DNA of 64,000 nucleotides from Acinetobacter beijerinckii CIP 110307 (GTDB lineage: Bacteria; Pseudomonadota; Gammaproteobacteria; Pseudomonadales; Moraxellaceae), in contig NZ_KB849766.1 in NCBI RefSeq assembly GCF_000369005.1, forward strand, positions 629,383-693,382, read 5' to 3'. The notes below the pieces were generated by a model, which saw only the letters and a program-made list of their open reading frames with translations, was not told where the DNA came from and did not search any database. Positions 8,147-17,103 of the stretch are shown one piece after another. The position numbers and the translations under genes were made by a program. Within the stretch, counting starts at the first letter, position 1, and the number at the start of each line of letters is the position of its first letter.

Positions 8147-11100
8147 TGATGTCACAATTTTTCATTCGCCGCCCTGTGTTTGCATGGGTTATCGCGATTT
8201 TTATTATTATGTTTGGATTACTTAGTATTCCCAAACTACCTATCGCTCGCTTTCCGAGTGTTGCCCCACCACAAGTTACCATCAGTGCAGTCTATCCTGG
8301 TGCGACCCCAAAGACGATTAATGACAGTGTAGTTACTTTGATCGAAAGAGAGCTATCTGGTGTTAAAAATTTACTTTACTACAGTGCAACTACAGACTCG
8401 TCTGGGATGGCACAAATATCTGTCACCTTTAAGCCAGGTACAGATGTCGATATGGCTCAAGTTGATGTGCAAAATAAAATTAAAGCCGTCGAAGCCAGAC
8501 TTCCTCAAATTGTTCGCCAACAAGGTCTACAGGTTGATGCTTCATCTTCAGGTTTCTTAATGTTGGTGGGTATTAATTCGCCCAACAATCAATATTCGGA
8601 AGTTGATCTGAGCGATTATCTTGTTCGAAATGTAGTTGAAGAATTAAAGCGTGTTGAAGGTGTTGGTAAAGTCCAATCATTTGGTGCCGAAAAGGCAATG
8701 CGTATTTGGGTAGATCCAAATAAGTTAGTGTCCTACGGCCTTTCAATCAGTGACGTAAACGCAGCGATTCGTGAGAATAATGTCGAAATTGCTCCAGGTC
8801 GTTTAGGCGATTTACCTGCTGAAAATGGACAGTTGATCACGGTTCCTTTATCTGCTCAAGGACAACTGAGCGACGTTGAACAATTCAAGAATATTAGTTT
8901 GAAAAGTAAAATCAACGGAAGTGTGATTAGACTATCTGATGTTGCGAAAGTTGAAATTGGTTCGCAAGCATATAACTTTGCTATTTTGGAAAATGGTAAA
9001 CCAGCGACGGCGGCAGCGATTCAACTTAGTCCTGGTGCAAATGCAGTCAAAACTGCTGAAGGTGTCAGAGCAAAAATTGAGGAATTAAAGCTTAATTTAC
9101 CTGAAGGTATGCAATTTAGTATTCCTTACGATACCGCTCCATTTGTCAAAATATCCATTGAAAAGGTAATTCATACATTACTTGAAGCCATGGTTTTGGT
9201 ATTCATTGTGATGTATTTGTTTCTTCATAATGTCCGTTACACACTTATTCCAGCTATTGTTGCGCCTATTGCCTTGCTAGGGACATTTGCAGTAATGCTA
9301 CTTGCAGGTTTCTCCATCAACGTCCTCACCATGTTCGGGATGGTGCTTGCCATCGGGATTATCGTCGATGATGCCATCGTTGTGGTAGAGAATGTTGAAC
9401 GGATTATGGCAACAGAAGGTCTACCTCCTAAAGAGGCGACATCTAAGGCAATGAAAGAGATCACAAGTCCAATCATTGGGATCACCTTAGTACTTGCTGC
9501 TGTGTTCTTACCAATGGCTTTTGCGAGTGGATCAGTCGGCGTTATTTACAAACAATTTACGCTGACCATGTCAGTATCCATCTTGTTTTCTGCCCTTTTG
9601 GCATTAATTTTAACTCCGGCACTTTGTGCGACTATGCTTAAGCCAATTGATGAACATCATCAGAAAAAAGGCTTCTTTGCGTGGTTTGATCGTAGCTTTG
9701 ATAATGTCACCAAAAAATATGAAATCATCTTATTTAAAGTGATCAAGCATACCATTCCAATGATGGTGCTGTTTATTATCATCACTGCTGCGACTTTTGC
9801 TGGAATGAAATTATGGCCAACTGCTTTTATGCCTGAAGAAGATCAAGGTTGGTTTTTAACAACATTCCAACTTCCATCAGATGCCTCTACTGAACGAACT
9901 AAAAACGTAGTGAAGGAGTTTGAAACTAGCATCAAAGATGATCCTAATGTTAAAAGCAACACAACGATCTTAGGTTGGGGTTTCAGTGGCGCAGGTCAAA
10001 ATGTAGCAGTTGCCTTTACAACACTGACGGACTTTAAAGATAGAACATCCTCTGCGTCTGAGATGACAAATTCAATCAATCAAACAATGGCAAATAGTAA
10101 AGAAGGCACAACAATGGCCGTCTTACCTCCGGCGATTGACGAGTTAGGCACTTTCTCTGGATTTAGTCTTCGTTTGCAAGATCGAGCGAACTTAGGCATG
10201 CCTGCATTGCTCGCTGCTCAAGATCAATTGATGGAGATGGCAGCCAAAAATAAAAAGTTCTATATGGTTTGGAATGAAGGTCTGCCTCAAGGAGACAGTA
10301 TTTCTTTAAAAATTGACCGAGAAAAATTAAATGCCTTAGGTGTTAAATTTGCAGATGTTTCAGACATCATCTCGACTTCAATGGGTTCAATGTATATCAA
10401 TGACTTTCCAAATCAAGGTCGTATGCAGCAAGTGATTGTGCAAGTTGATGCCAAATCACGTATGCAACTCAAAGATATCTTGAATTTAAAAGTGATGGGT
10501 ACAAGTGGTCAATTAGTTTCATTGTCAGAGGTCGTGACCCCACAATGGAATAAAGCACCGCAACAATATAACCGTTATAACGGGCGACCATCCTTAAGTA
10601 TCGCAGGTATACCAAACTTTGATACTTCATCTGGTGACGCGATGCGTGAAATGGAACAACTCATAGCAAAACTCCCTAAAGGTATTGGCTATGAATGGAC
10701 AGGTATTTCTCTGCAAGAGAAGCAATCAGAATCACAAATGGCTTTCTTACTTGCTTTGTCTATGTTAGTGGTCTTCCTCGTACTCGCAGCACTTTATGAA
10801 AGCTGGTCAATTCCTCTCTCAGTGATGCTCGTGGTGCCATTAGGTATTTTTGGAGCCATCATAGCCATTATGACCAAAGGACTGATGAATGACGTATTTT
10901 TCAAGATTGGTCTGATTACGATTATTGGTCTTTCAGCCAAGAATGCGATTTTGATTGTTGAATTCGCCAAAATGTTAAAAGAAGAAGGAATGAGTCTAGT
11001 TGAAGCAACTGTTGCGGCAGCAAAACTACGTCTGCGCCCTATCTTAATGACTTCCCTTGCCTTTACATGTGGTGTAGTTCCTTTAGTGATTGCGTCAGGG

Positions 11101-11256
11101 GCAAGTTCTGAAACACAACATGCTCTAGGCACAGGTGTATTTGGCGGCATGATTTCGGCGACAATTTTAGCAATTTTCTTTGTACCAGTATTCTTTATCT
11201 TCGTACTGGGTACAGCCGAAAAATTGTTCTCTTCAAAGCAAAAAGTTAAATCTTAA
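8143..11256 (+). CDS. adeB: RND multidrug efflux transporter AdeB
   Basis: The inner-membrane proton-driven pump of the AdeABC system, known to export aminoglycosides, tigecycline and other drugs in A. baumannii. About 1,037 residues, with 12 membrane helices and two large periplasmic loops. The proton-relay pair DD is visible in IGIIVDDAIVVVENVER. The text matches A. baumannii AdeB closely throughout. Three ATG codons in a row (8143, 8146, 8149) follow AAAGGAGC at 8132-8139; A. baumannii AdeB starts MMSQFF, so 8146 is likely. No frameshift is seen. Confidence 0.96.
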   Translation: MMMSQFFIRRPVFAWVIAIFIIMFGLLSIPKLPIARFPSVAPPQVTISAVYPGATPKTINDSVVTLIERELSGVKNLLYYSATTDSSGMAQISVTFKPGTDVDMAQVDVQNKIKAVEARLPQIVRQQGLQVDASSSGFLMLVGINSPNNQYSEVDLSDYLVRNVVEELKRVEGVGKVQSFGAEKAMRIWVDPNKLVSYGLSISDVNAAIRENNVEIAPGRLGDLPAENGQLITVPLSAQGQLSDVEQFKNISLKSKINGSVIRLSDVAKVEIGSQAYNFAILENGKPATAAAIQLSPGANAVKTAEGVRAKIEELKLNLPEGMQFSIPYDTAPFVKISIEKVIHTLLEAMVLVFIVMYLFLHNVRYTLIPAIVAPIALLGTFAVMLLAGFSINVLTMFGMVLAIGIIVDDAIVVVENVERIMATEGLPPKEATSKAMKEITSPIIGITLVLAAVFLPMAFASGSVGVIYKQFTLTMSVSILFSALLALILTPALCATMLKPIDEHHQKKGFFAWFDRSFDNVTKKYEIILFKVIKHTIPMMVLFIIITAATFAGMKLWPTAFMPEEDQGWFLTTFQLPSDASTERTKNVVKEFETSIKDDPNVKSNTTILGWGFSGAGQNVAVAFTTLTDFKDRTSSASEMTNSINQTMANSKEGTTMAVLPPAIDELGTFSGFSLRLQDRANLGMPALLAAQDQLMEMAAKNKKFYMVWNEGLPQGDSISLKIDREKLNALGVKFADVSDIISTSMGSMYINDFPNQGRMQQVIVQVDAKSRMQLKDILNLKVMGTSGQLVSLSEVVTPQWNKAPQQYNRYNGRPSLSIAGIPNFDTSSGDAMREMEQLIAKLPKGIGYEWTGISLQEKQSESQMAFLLALSMLVVFLVLAALYESWSIPLSVMLVVPLGIFGAIIAIMTKGLMNDVFFKIGLITIIGLSAKNAILIVEFAKMLKEEGMSLVEATVAAAKLRLRPILMTSLAFTCGVVPLVIASGASSETQHALGTGVFGGMISATILAIFFVPVFFIFVLGTAEKLFSSKQKVKS

Positions 11257-11266
11257 ACGCGCTAAG

Positions 11267-11294
11267 ACAAGGGAGTTCACTGAACTTCCCTTGT
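11267..11294 (+). promoter_or_regulatory. Hairpin between adeB and adeC
   Basis: ACAAGGGAGTTCA pairs with TGAACTTCCCTTGT with one bulged T. It has a stem of about 13 pairs, but only TTGTTG follows and not a true T-run. It could be an imperfect terminator, or a stabiliser of the adeAB 3' end that lowers adeC expression relative to adeAB. Confidence 0.55.
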
Positions 11295-11335
11295 TGTTCA
11301 TGTGTCAAAAATCTTTAAATTATTCGGAGAGCAAC

Positions 11336-12730
11336 ATGTCTAAATCGGCTATCTTATCTCGTGGATTGATTATATCTACATTAGCATTTACTTTAACTGC
11401 ATGTGTCAGTATGCAAGCACCACAGCCTACTGTTAAAGCTAATATCTCTCAAAACTTTACTGAAAGCTACGTTGGTACATCAATTGCTGAGCAAGGTTAT
11501 AAAACTTATTTTTCAGATCCACGATTATTAGAAGTAATTGAAATTGCATTAATTAATAATCGTGATTTACGTATTGCTGCATTAAATATCCAGCGTGCTC
11601 AACAACAGTACCAAATTACTAAATATGAGCAACTTCCTGCCATTGGTGCAACAGGCAATGCGATTAGACAAGTGAGTCCTTCTGTAAATCCCAACAACCC
11701 TTATTCAACCTTTCAAGTTGGACTAGGCTTAACGGCGTATGAACTCGATTTTTGGGGTCGTGTTCAGAGTCTTAAAGATGCTGCATTAAACAATTATTTT
11801 GCAACACAGAGTGCTAAAGACTCAACTCAGATTAGTTTAGTCAGTCAGGTCGCACAGGCTTGGTTAAATTATTCATTTGCAACAGCGAATCTAAACCTTG
11901 CAGAACAGACATTAAAAGCTCAACTTGATTCTTATAACCTCAACAAGAAACGTTTTAATGTCGGAACTGAGAGTGAAATACCCTTACGTCAAGCTCAGAT
12001 TTCTGTCGAAACAGCACGCAATGACGTTGCAAATTATAAAACTCAAGTGTCACAAGCTCAAAACTTGTTAACTCTTTTAGTTGGTCAAACGATTCCATCC
12101 CAACTACTTCCTCAACAGCCAGTTAAAGCCATTACTGAGGAAAAGAGTTTTTCGACTGGTTTAAGTAGTGATTTACTCCAGAACCGCCCAGACTTAAAGG
12201 TCGCTGAATATCAACTTCGTGCAGCGGGTGCAAACATTGGTGCGGCGAAAGCCCGTATGTTTCCAACCATCACATTAACAGGCTCAGCTGGGTATACATC
12301 GACTGATCTTAAAGATTTATTTAAGTCTGGTGGCTTTTCATGGTCGGTTGGTCCAAGCATTGATCTGCCAATTTTCGATTGGGGAACTCGTAAGGCGAAT
12401 ATAAAGATTTCAGAAATTGATCAAAGGATTGCACTTTCAGAATATGAAAAAGCAATTCAGTCTTCTTTCCGTGAAGTCAATGATGCCTTGGCTGCTCGAG
12501 CACACATTGATGACCGTTTAAATGCGCAACGCCGTTTAGTGTCAGCAACAGCTATTACTTATAAGCTATCAACTGCCCGATTTAGAGCTGGAATAGATAG
12601 TTATTTGACTGTTTTGGATGCTCAACGCTCTGCATATGCAGCTCAGCAAGGTCTACTTATCCTTGAACAAACCCAATTAAACAATCAAATTGAACTTTAT
12701 AAAGCATTAGGTGGGGGTGTAAATAAATAA
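11336..12730 (+). CDS. adeC: Outer-membrane efflux channel, AdeC
   Basis: An OprM/TolC-class outer-membrane lipoprotein of 464 residues. The start at 11336, behind CGGAGA, gives a lipoprotein signal ending in LTACVSM; an upstream extension from 11180 overlaps adeB and lacks a site. Two OEP repeats are seen, with LRIAALNIQRAQQQY and LRAAGANIGAAKARMFP marking them, and LDFWGR is typical of the family. As the third gene of the adeABC locus it is called AdeC. AdeB can also work with AdeK in A. baumannii, so partner use is not certain. Confidence 0.9.
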   Translation: MSKSAILSRGLIISTLAFTLTACVSMQAPQPTVKANISQNFTESYVGTSIAEQGYKTYFSDPRLLEVIEIALINNRDLRIAALNIQRAQQQYQITKYEQLPAIGATGNAIRQVSPSVNPNNPYSTFQVGLGLTAYELDFWGRVQSLKDAALNNYFATQSAKDSTQISLVSQVAQAWLNYSFATANLNLAEQTLKAQLDSYNLNKKRFNVGTESEIPLRQAQISVETARNDVANYKTQVSQAQNLLTLLVGQTIPSQLLPQQPVKAITEEKSFSTGLSSDLLQNRPDLKVAEYQLRAAGANIGAAKARMFPTITLTGSAGYTSTDLKDLFKSGGFSWSVGPSIDLPIFDWGTRKANIKISEIDQRIALSEYEKAIQSSFREVNDALAARAHIDDRLNAQRRLVSATAITYKLSTARFRAGIDSYLTVLDAQRSAYAAQQGLLILEQTQLNNQIELYKALGGGVNK

Positions 12731-12756
12731 AGCTCCTCAAATAATTCCTTAATCAT

Positions 12757-12796
12757 TTAAAGGCTAATCAATCTACTAATTAGCCTTTACTTTTAA
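12757..12796 (+). terminator. Terminator after adeC
   Basis: AAAGGCTAAT (12759-12768) pairs with ATTAGCCTTT (12779-12788), followed by ACTTTT. It closes the adeABC operon. Confidence 0.75.
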
Positions 12797-12873
12797 ATTC
12801 ACGCTTAGAATTTTTTCTATTTATTCTCCTATTTTATTTGGATGCTCTTCCATTTAGCTCACGAAATTCCTTT

Positions 12874-14877
12874 ATGAAAATGTATGCTCTCCCTCTCCAC
12901 AAATATATTTGTACTATCATCCTCTTTAGTATATTCCTCGCCACTGGCTGCCAAGTGGTCAGTTTAAAAAGACAAACGCTGCATACCACGATTGCCAACG
13001 AACGTAACAGCATTCTTACTCAAAATAAATTGAGTGAAGCCAGCCTAAACCTTTTATACATGTCAGGTATGGATGCCAAAGTTTGTATGCAAAACCCAGA
13101 GATATGTCTTGCTGATTTAGAGAAAATCCCTCAAATTCAGGGAGAGCAATTCTTATCGACCGCCAGTGAACTCTATTTATCTAAGGCTTTAGCTCTTGCA
13201 GAGTCACACGGCTGTAAAATGAATCAAAAAGCCAAAGCTGAAGAAAAGCAACTGGTTGATAAATGTCTAAATCAACAGCTACATGCTTTAGATAAAAGTA
13301 TTCGATACAGCTATGCCTATTTATTTAAAACACCTCGCCAGCCACAAGATCGTATTTTTGATAACCGACAAGTTCAGATTAGAGATTTTTATAATCAAGC
13401 ACTCAACCAATTGGTGAATGTTTATGGTGAAAAGAATTCTTCTGAAAATATCCCCCACACGATTCAAATCGGTAGAAGTAAATACACCGTTGATATCGAG
13501 TCTTATCAAAAGTTACAAGGAGAAAAACTGGAGAAATTCACTTCAAGCTATAACATGAATTTCTCTGGTCTCAGATCAATTAACCGTCGGGACGGTTTTG
13601 GTGCAGACTTTGTTGCTGTTCTACAATCAGATGAAAAATCAAACCAGTCTAATCAAAAATATATTCTTGATCCCCTCAATCATCATTATCCAAATGGTAT
13701 TAATCCAAAGATTCATAAAGCGCATTATCTAGCATCAACGCTTATCGCAGAACCAATCAATACAAATGCTAAACTCGATGAAGTTCTAAATGGTCAAAAT
13801 TTTAAAATCAAAATCTATGATCCTTACAAAGTTGAAAAGATCAACATTGAAGGCAAAGACTACTCGCTTGCAGCAAATTTTTCAGCACCTTACGGTTTAT
13901 GGTTAGCCGAAAACAACTTAGGTGCTGCCGCTTATTTAACTTTAATTAATCACAATCAACGTTTGACTACACCACATTTATACATGCTGGAACCCTACAA
14001 TCCACATAAAAAAGTGATTGTATTAATTCATGGGCTTGCCAGTAGTCCAGAGGCATGGATTGCTGTAACGAATGAAATTATGGGAGATAAAATATTGCGA
14101 GAACAATATCAAGTCTGGCAAGTATTTTATTCCACTAATATGCCAATTTTAGAAAGTCGCTTTCAGATTTATGCATTATTAAAACAAGCTTTTGGGTCTC
14201 TAAATCCAAAAGATCAAGCGGCAGATAATGCAGTTTTAATTGGTCATAGCATGGGCGGCATCATTAGCCGACTTTTAGTGAGTAATGCTGATATTTCAAA
14301 AGATGCTTTACCGATGATGAGTCAGCATGAACAAGCGCGTATGAGAAAACATCCTGTAATTGGTGAACGTTTAAAAATGCAGGCAATTCCAAACTTTGAT
14401 CGTGTCATTTTTCTTGCTGCACCTCATCGCGGCACTAGTTATGCAGATCGCTGGTTCACTTTGACTGCGCGAAAAATTATTCGACTACCCTCTACATTCT
14501 TGAAAACATTAACTGATACTTTGACGAGTTATGATGATGACCTTAAAGATATGGTCAGAACCATCAACAATTCACTTCAAAATGGTCCAAGTGATCTGAG
14601 TAATAAATCTGAGTTTATGGAACTTACTTCAGGAATATCTCCAAAAGAAGGATTGGTTTTTCATTCGATTATGGGGAATATAACTAAAAGCGATGATCCA
14701 GATACCATTACAGACGGTATCGTTCCCTATAAAAGTGCACATATAGATGGAGCGATTTCAGAAAAAATTATTAAAGGGGGGCATTCGATTCAAATGAAGC
14801 CCGAAACAACATTAGAACTTCGTCGTATATTGAATCAACATTCAATAGATCACGGTTTAGATAAGACTAAGTACTGA
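12874..14877 (+). CDS. Lipase-like alpha/beta hydrolase lipoprotein
   Basis: A 667-residue protein with an N-terminal signal and a lipobox-like ATGCQ, so probably an outer-membrane or periplasmic lipoprotein. The first half (about 350 residues) has no domain I recognise. The second half is an alpha/beta hydrolase: VLIHGLASSPEAW for the oxyanion loop, GHSMGG with Ser459 as nucleophile, and AAPHRGTSYAD in place for the fold. A late His (GGHSIQ) may complete the triad. A frame open from 12838 adds 12 residues before the signal; neither start has a clear ribosome-binding site. The substrate is unknown, perhaps a lipid ester. Confidence 0.8.
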   Translation: MKMYALPLHKYICTIILFSIFLATGCQVVSLKRQTLHTTIANERNSILTQNKLSEASLNLLYMSGMDAKVCMQNPEICLADLEKIPQIQGEQFLSTASELYLSKALALAESHGCKMNQKAKAEEKQLVDKCLNQQLHALDKSIRYSYAYLFKTPRQPQDRIFDNRQVQIRDFYNQALNQLVNVYGEKNSSENIPHTIQIGRSKYTVDIESYQKLQGEKLEKFTSSYNMNFSGLRSINRRDGFGADFVAVLQSDEKSNQSNQKYILDPLNHHYPNGINPKIHKAHYLASTLIAEPINTNAKLDEVLNGQNFKIKIYDPYKVEKINIEGKDYSLAANFSAPYGLWLAENNLGAAAYLTLINHNQRLTTPHLYMLEPYNPHKKVIVLIHGLASSPEAWIAVTNEIMGDKILREQYQVWQVFYSTNMPILESRFQIYALLKQAFGSLNPKDQAADNAVLIGHSMGGIISRLLVSNADISKDALPMMSQHEQARMRKHPVIGERLKMQAIPNFDRVIFLAAPHRGTSYADRWFTLTARKIIRLPSTFLKTLTDTLTSYDDDLKDMVRTINNSLQNGPSDLSNKSEFMELTSGISPKEGLVFHSIMGNITKSDDPDTITDGIVPYKSAHIDGAISEKIIKGGHSIQMKPETTLELRRILNQHSIDHGLDKTKY

Positions 14878-14883
14878 ACATTA

Positions 14884-14916
14884 AAAAAAGCTAAAGTGAA
14901 ATCACTTTGGCTTTTT
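14884..14916. terminator. Terminator between convergent genes
   Basis: AAAAAGCTAAAGTGA and TCACTTTGGCTTTTT form a stem with an AA loop and one T/G mismatch position. T-runs occur on both strands, so it can end transcription of the hydrolase and of the small membrane protein. Confidence 0.75.
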
Positions 14917-14924
14917 CCACTCTT

Positions 14925-15332
14925 TTATTGTTCATTTTCTTTTATACGTCTACGAATCTCTTCTCGCCATTTCAACGCATTTTCTTGCTGTTTATTGAGT
15001 AATACTCCCAACATATATGCAGTAACTGCTGCACCAATCAAAGCAATTCCACTTTCATAAATAATATCAATTACGAACTCTAAGACACCTTCTGACAAAA
15101 AATCTAAAGTACCAGAGAATTTAAGAAATTTTGCGACCGCAACAACTACAATGCCTAACAATGCCCCTGTCCATAAGAAAACTTTATGGATATTGATTGG
15201 AGCTGTCACTTGATCTATCTGATCAGGGTATTTTCGATAATAATCAACCTCATCATCAGTCACCTCAGATGAAGACTTAAATAACAATTTGACAAAAAGC
15301 GTATCTTGATCAAGTTTTGATTTTTTCTTCAT
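14925..15332 (-). CDS. Small two-helix membrane protein, unknown function
   Basis: A 135-residue protein. A charged N-terminal tail of about 45 residues is followed by two hydrophobic helices, about 50-70 (VFLWTGALLGIVVVAVAKF) and 88-110 (SGIALIGAAVTAYMLGVLL), and a charged tail (KWREEIRRRIKENE). No family is recognised. It stands alone between a convergent hydrolase and a spacer of 285 bases in which nothing clear is seen. The coding frame is clean and ends just before a good terminator, which supports a real gene. Confidence 0.6.
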   Translation of the reverse strand: MKKKSKLDQDTLFVKLLFKSSSEVTDDEVDYYRKYPDQIDQVTAPINIHKVFLWTGALLGIVVVAVAKFLKFSGTLDFLSEGVLEFVIDIIYESGIALIGAAVTAYMLGVLLNKQQENALKWREEIRRRIKENEQ

Positions 15333-15617
15333 ATCAGCTATTTATTATAAATATGATCGCCTTTCATCTTACTCATTTTTTTACCCTTTGAGGTGTAACT
15401 GATCGAAAAATCAAACCATCTTTATAAAATATAAAAAGATCACTTTTCATACTGCAAATGAGATATTGAAGCATTGATATTTAACCTATCCCATTTTTTA
15501 CTGCAACTGTATAAGTCTAAAACTTTCAATTTCCAAAGACGAGTAATACTGGGATAGGACAAATATACAATTCCTCTTAACGATCTTATTAAAGCTAAAT
15601 AATTATTATTGAATCAT

Positions 15618-16214
15618 TTACTTTAAGCCATTCAAAATAAGTAATGCTGTTTGTTCCATTTGCTTTTGTCTCTGCTTATCAGTAACACCTTGGATAGTAA
15701 ATCCCCAATGAGCCTCAAATAAACAAGCAAGTACATAAGCAGCTGAACTAATCGCCTCTTGAGGCGCATTGGGAAATTCTTGCACCAATTGATTTTCAAA
15801 ATCGGGAAGCCAATGCTGTGTCCAAAGATCATGCAGCATCTTTTGAATAAATGGATTTCTAGCACTTTGAGCAACCAACTCAAACCAAACGATTAAATCT
15901 TCTTGGTTACGGTAAACATCAGGGGTGAACAACATTAGAATTCTTTCATTCAACGGTTTCCCGCTAAAACGATGAATAATCTCAGTACCCATTTTCGAGA
16001 TGTAGTGCTCAATGAAAGCATTCATCAAATCCGCACGAGAAGCAAAATAATGGTGTACTAAGGTACGTTGCATACCTGAAGCCTTTGCTACTTTAGCAAA
16101 GGTAATCCCTTCAAGACCTTCTTTAGCAACAACAGAAACAGCTGCCTGAAGAATTTCAAATGACCTTTCATGCGCCTTGCTCGGTCGCCCTATTTTGTTT
16201 TCCATCATCGCCAT
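15618..16214 (-). CDS. TetR-family regulator, BetI-like
   Basis: A 198-residue TetR repressor. The N-terminus IGRPSKAHERS leads into the DNA-binding helices (VAKASGMQRTLVHHYFASRADLM, given here in part), and the C-terminal domain has the LFEAHWGF wording seen in BetI-like regulators. It is divergent from a membrane protein and an FAD oxidoreductase with an 80-base spacer that holds an inverted repeat. I infer that it controls those two genes and itself. An internal ATG at 16205 (MENKIGRP) is an equally good start. Confidence 0.85.
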   Translation of the reverse strand: MAMMENKIGRPSKAHERSFEILQAAVSVVAKEGLEGITFAKVAKASGMQRTLVHHYFASRADLMNAFIEHYISKMGTEIIHRFSGKPLNERILMLFTPDVYRNQEDLIVWFELVAQSARNPFIQKMLHDLWTQHWLPDFENQLVQEFPNAPQEAISSAAYVLACLFEAHWGFTIQGVTDKQRQKQMEQTALLILNGLK

Positions 16215-16253
16215 TAATAAAAAAATGTTTACTTATTAATCTTAGCATATTAT

Positions 16254-16277
16254 TTTACTGACATGACAGTCAATAAA
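16254..16277. promoter_or_regulatory. Candidate TetR operator
   Basis: An imperfect inverted repeat around CTGACATGACAG lies between the divergent TetR gene and the membrane-protein gene, 17 bases before the latter's first ATG. Position and symmetry fit an operator for the adjacent TetR protein. This is inferred. Confidence 0.4.
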
Positions 16278-16293
16278 TTAAGGAAGTCATATT

Positions 16294-17046
16294 ATGAAAA
16301 TGCTTGGACTAGGTGTAGGTAGCGAAATGGAGGCTATCGCAACAAAAATTTTAGTTAACGGTGAATTGATAAAGGTAGCGATCATGGAAATTATAAATAT
16401 CGTAGGACTTGTTGCTTGTATTGTGCTAGCTCTATCAGGTTGGGTTTATGGGGCTAAATTCATTAAGAAGAATAATTATCTTCTTGGTTTAGAGTGGTGG
16501 ATTATTGCTTTTTCGGCTACGAACTTTGTCTCTTACATGTTAACTGGCTGGGAAGTAAGTTATTCCATCACGATGTTTCTTGATTCTTTCTCACGTAGTT
16601 TCGGTATGCCTATTATTGCGGTACTTGGCTTAATGACACTGACTCATAATTTAAAGCCTTCCGCTTTCAAGGAAGTGATTTTGTTCGCAGCAGCATTCGC
16701 AGTGACATTTGTTATTTTTCTTGCAGATTTTTTCAATGATATTCGTCCGTACTTTTACGTCATTATGTGGTCAATCTTTACGATTTATCTCTGCTATTTC
16801 ATTTTCCGTTTAGCGCAGGCTGGAGAAAAGTTGCATGCGTTCGCTACAACGATTACAGCAGTATTCGGTCTAGCAGTGGCGATTGTCTATGATTTCTTCC
16901 CGATACCTGGCGATGACACTTTTATGATTTTTATGACTTGGGCTTTTATTACTTGGGCTTATGCAGGGATTCAGTTGTATTACGCCTACGCTGCTCTTGA
17001 GCGTTCGCAGTTTGTTTCACATCAATCTTTTGTTCCAGCTCGTTAG
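16294..17046 (+). CDS. Multi-pass membrane protein, unknown, with FAD oxidoreductase
   Basis: A 250-residue integral membrane protein with about seven hydrophobic helices, the first starting near residue 33 and the last ending near 230. No family is recognised. Two starts have good ribosome-binding sites: 16294 (AGGAAG) and 16384 (AAAGG, 8 bases away). The second begins MEIINIVGLV directly before the first helix and may be the true one. The downstream oxidoreductase starts 57 bases after the stop. A transporter or permease for the substrate of that enzyme is a reasonable guess but is not shown. Confidence 0.65.
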   Translation: MKMLGLGVGSEMEAIATKILVNGELIKVAIMEIINIVGLVACIVLALSGWVYGAKFIKKNNYLLGLEWWIIAFSATNFVSYMLTGWEVSYSITMFLDSFSRSFGMPIIAVLGLMTLTHNLKPSAFKEVILFAAAFAVTFVIFLADFFNDIRPYFYVIMWSIFTIYLCYFIFRLAQAGEKLHAFATTITAVFGLAVAIVYDFFPIPGDDTFMIFMTWAFITWAYAGIQLYYAYAALERSQFVSHQSFVPAR

Positions 17047-17103
17047 AGAAATGAGATCACAAGAATTTGTTAATTACTGTGTAATGACTAAAAGGAATAT
17101 TAA

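Noticed and set aside
11180..11336. Longer adeC start overlapping adeB
   Set aside because: The upstream part lacks a ribosome-binding site and would precede and spoil the lipoprotein signal at 11336.
14925..15332. Holin or toxin
   Set aside because: Two helices and a charged tail are compatible, but there is no lysis or antitoxin partner nearby.
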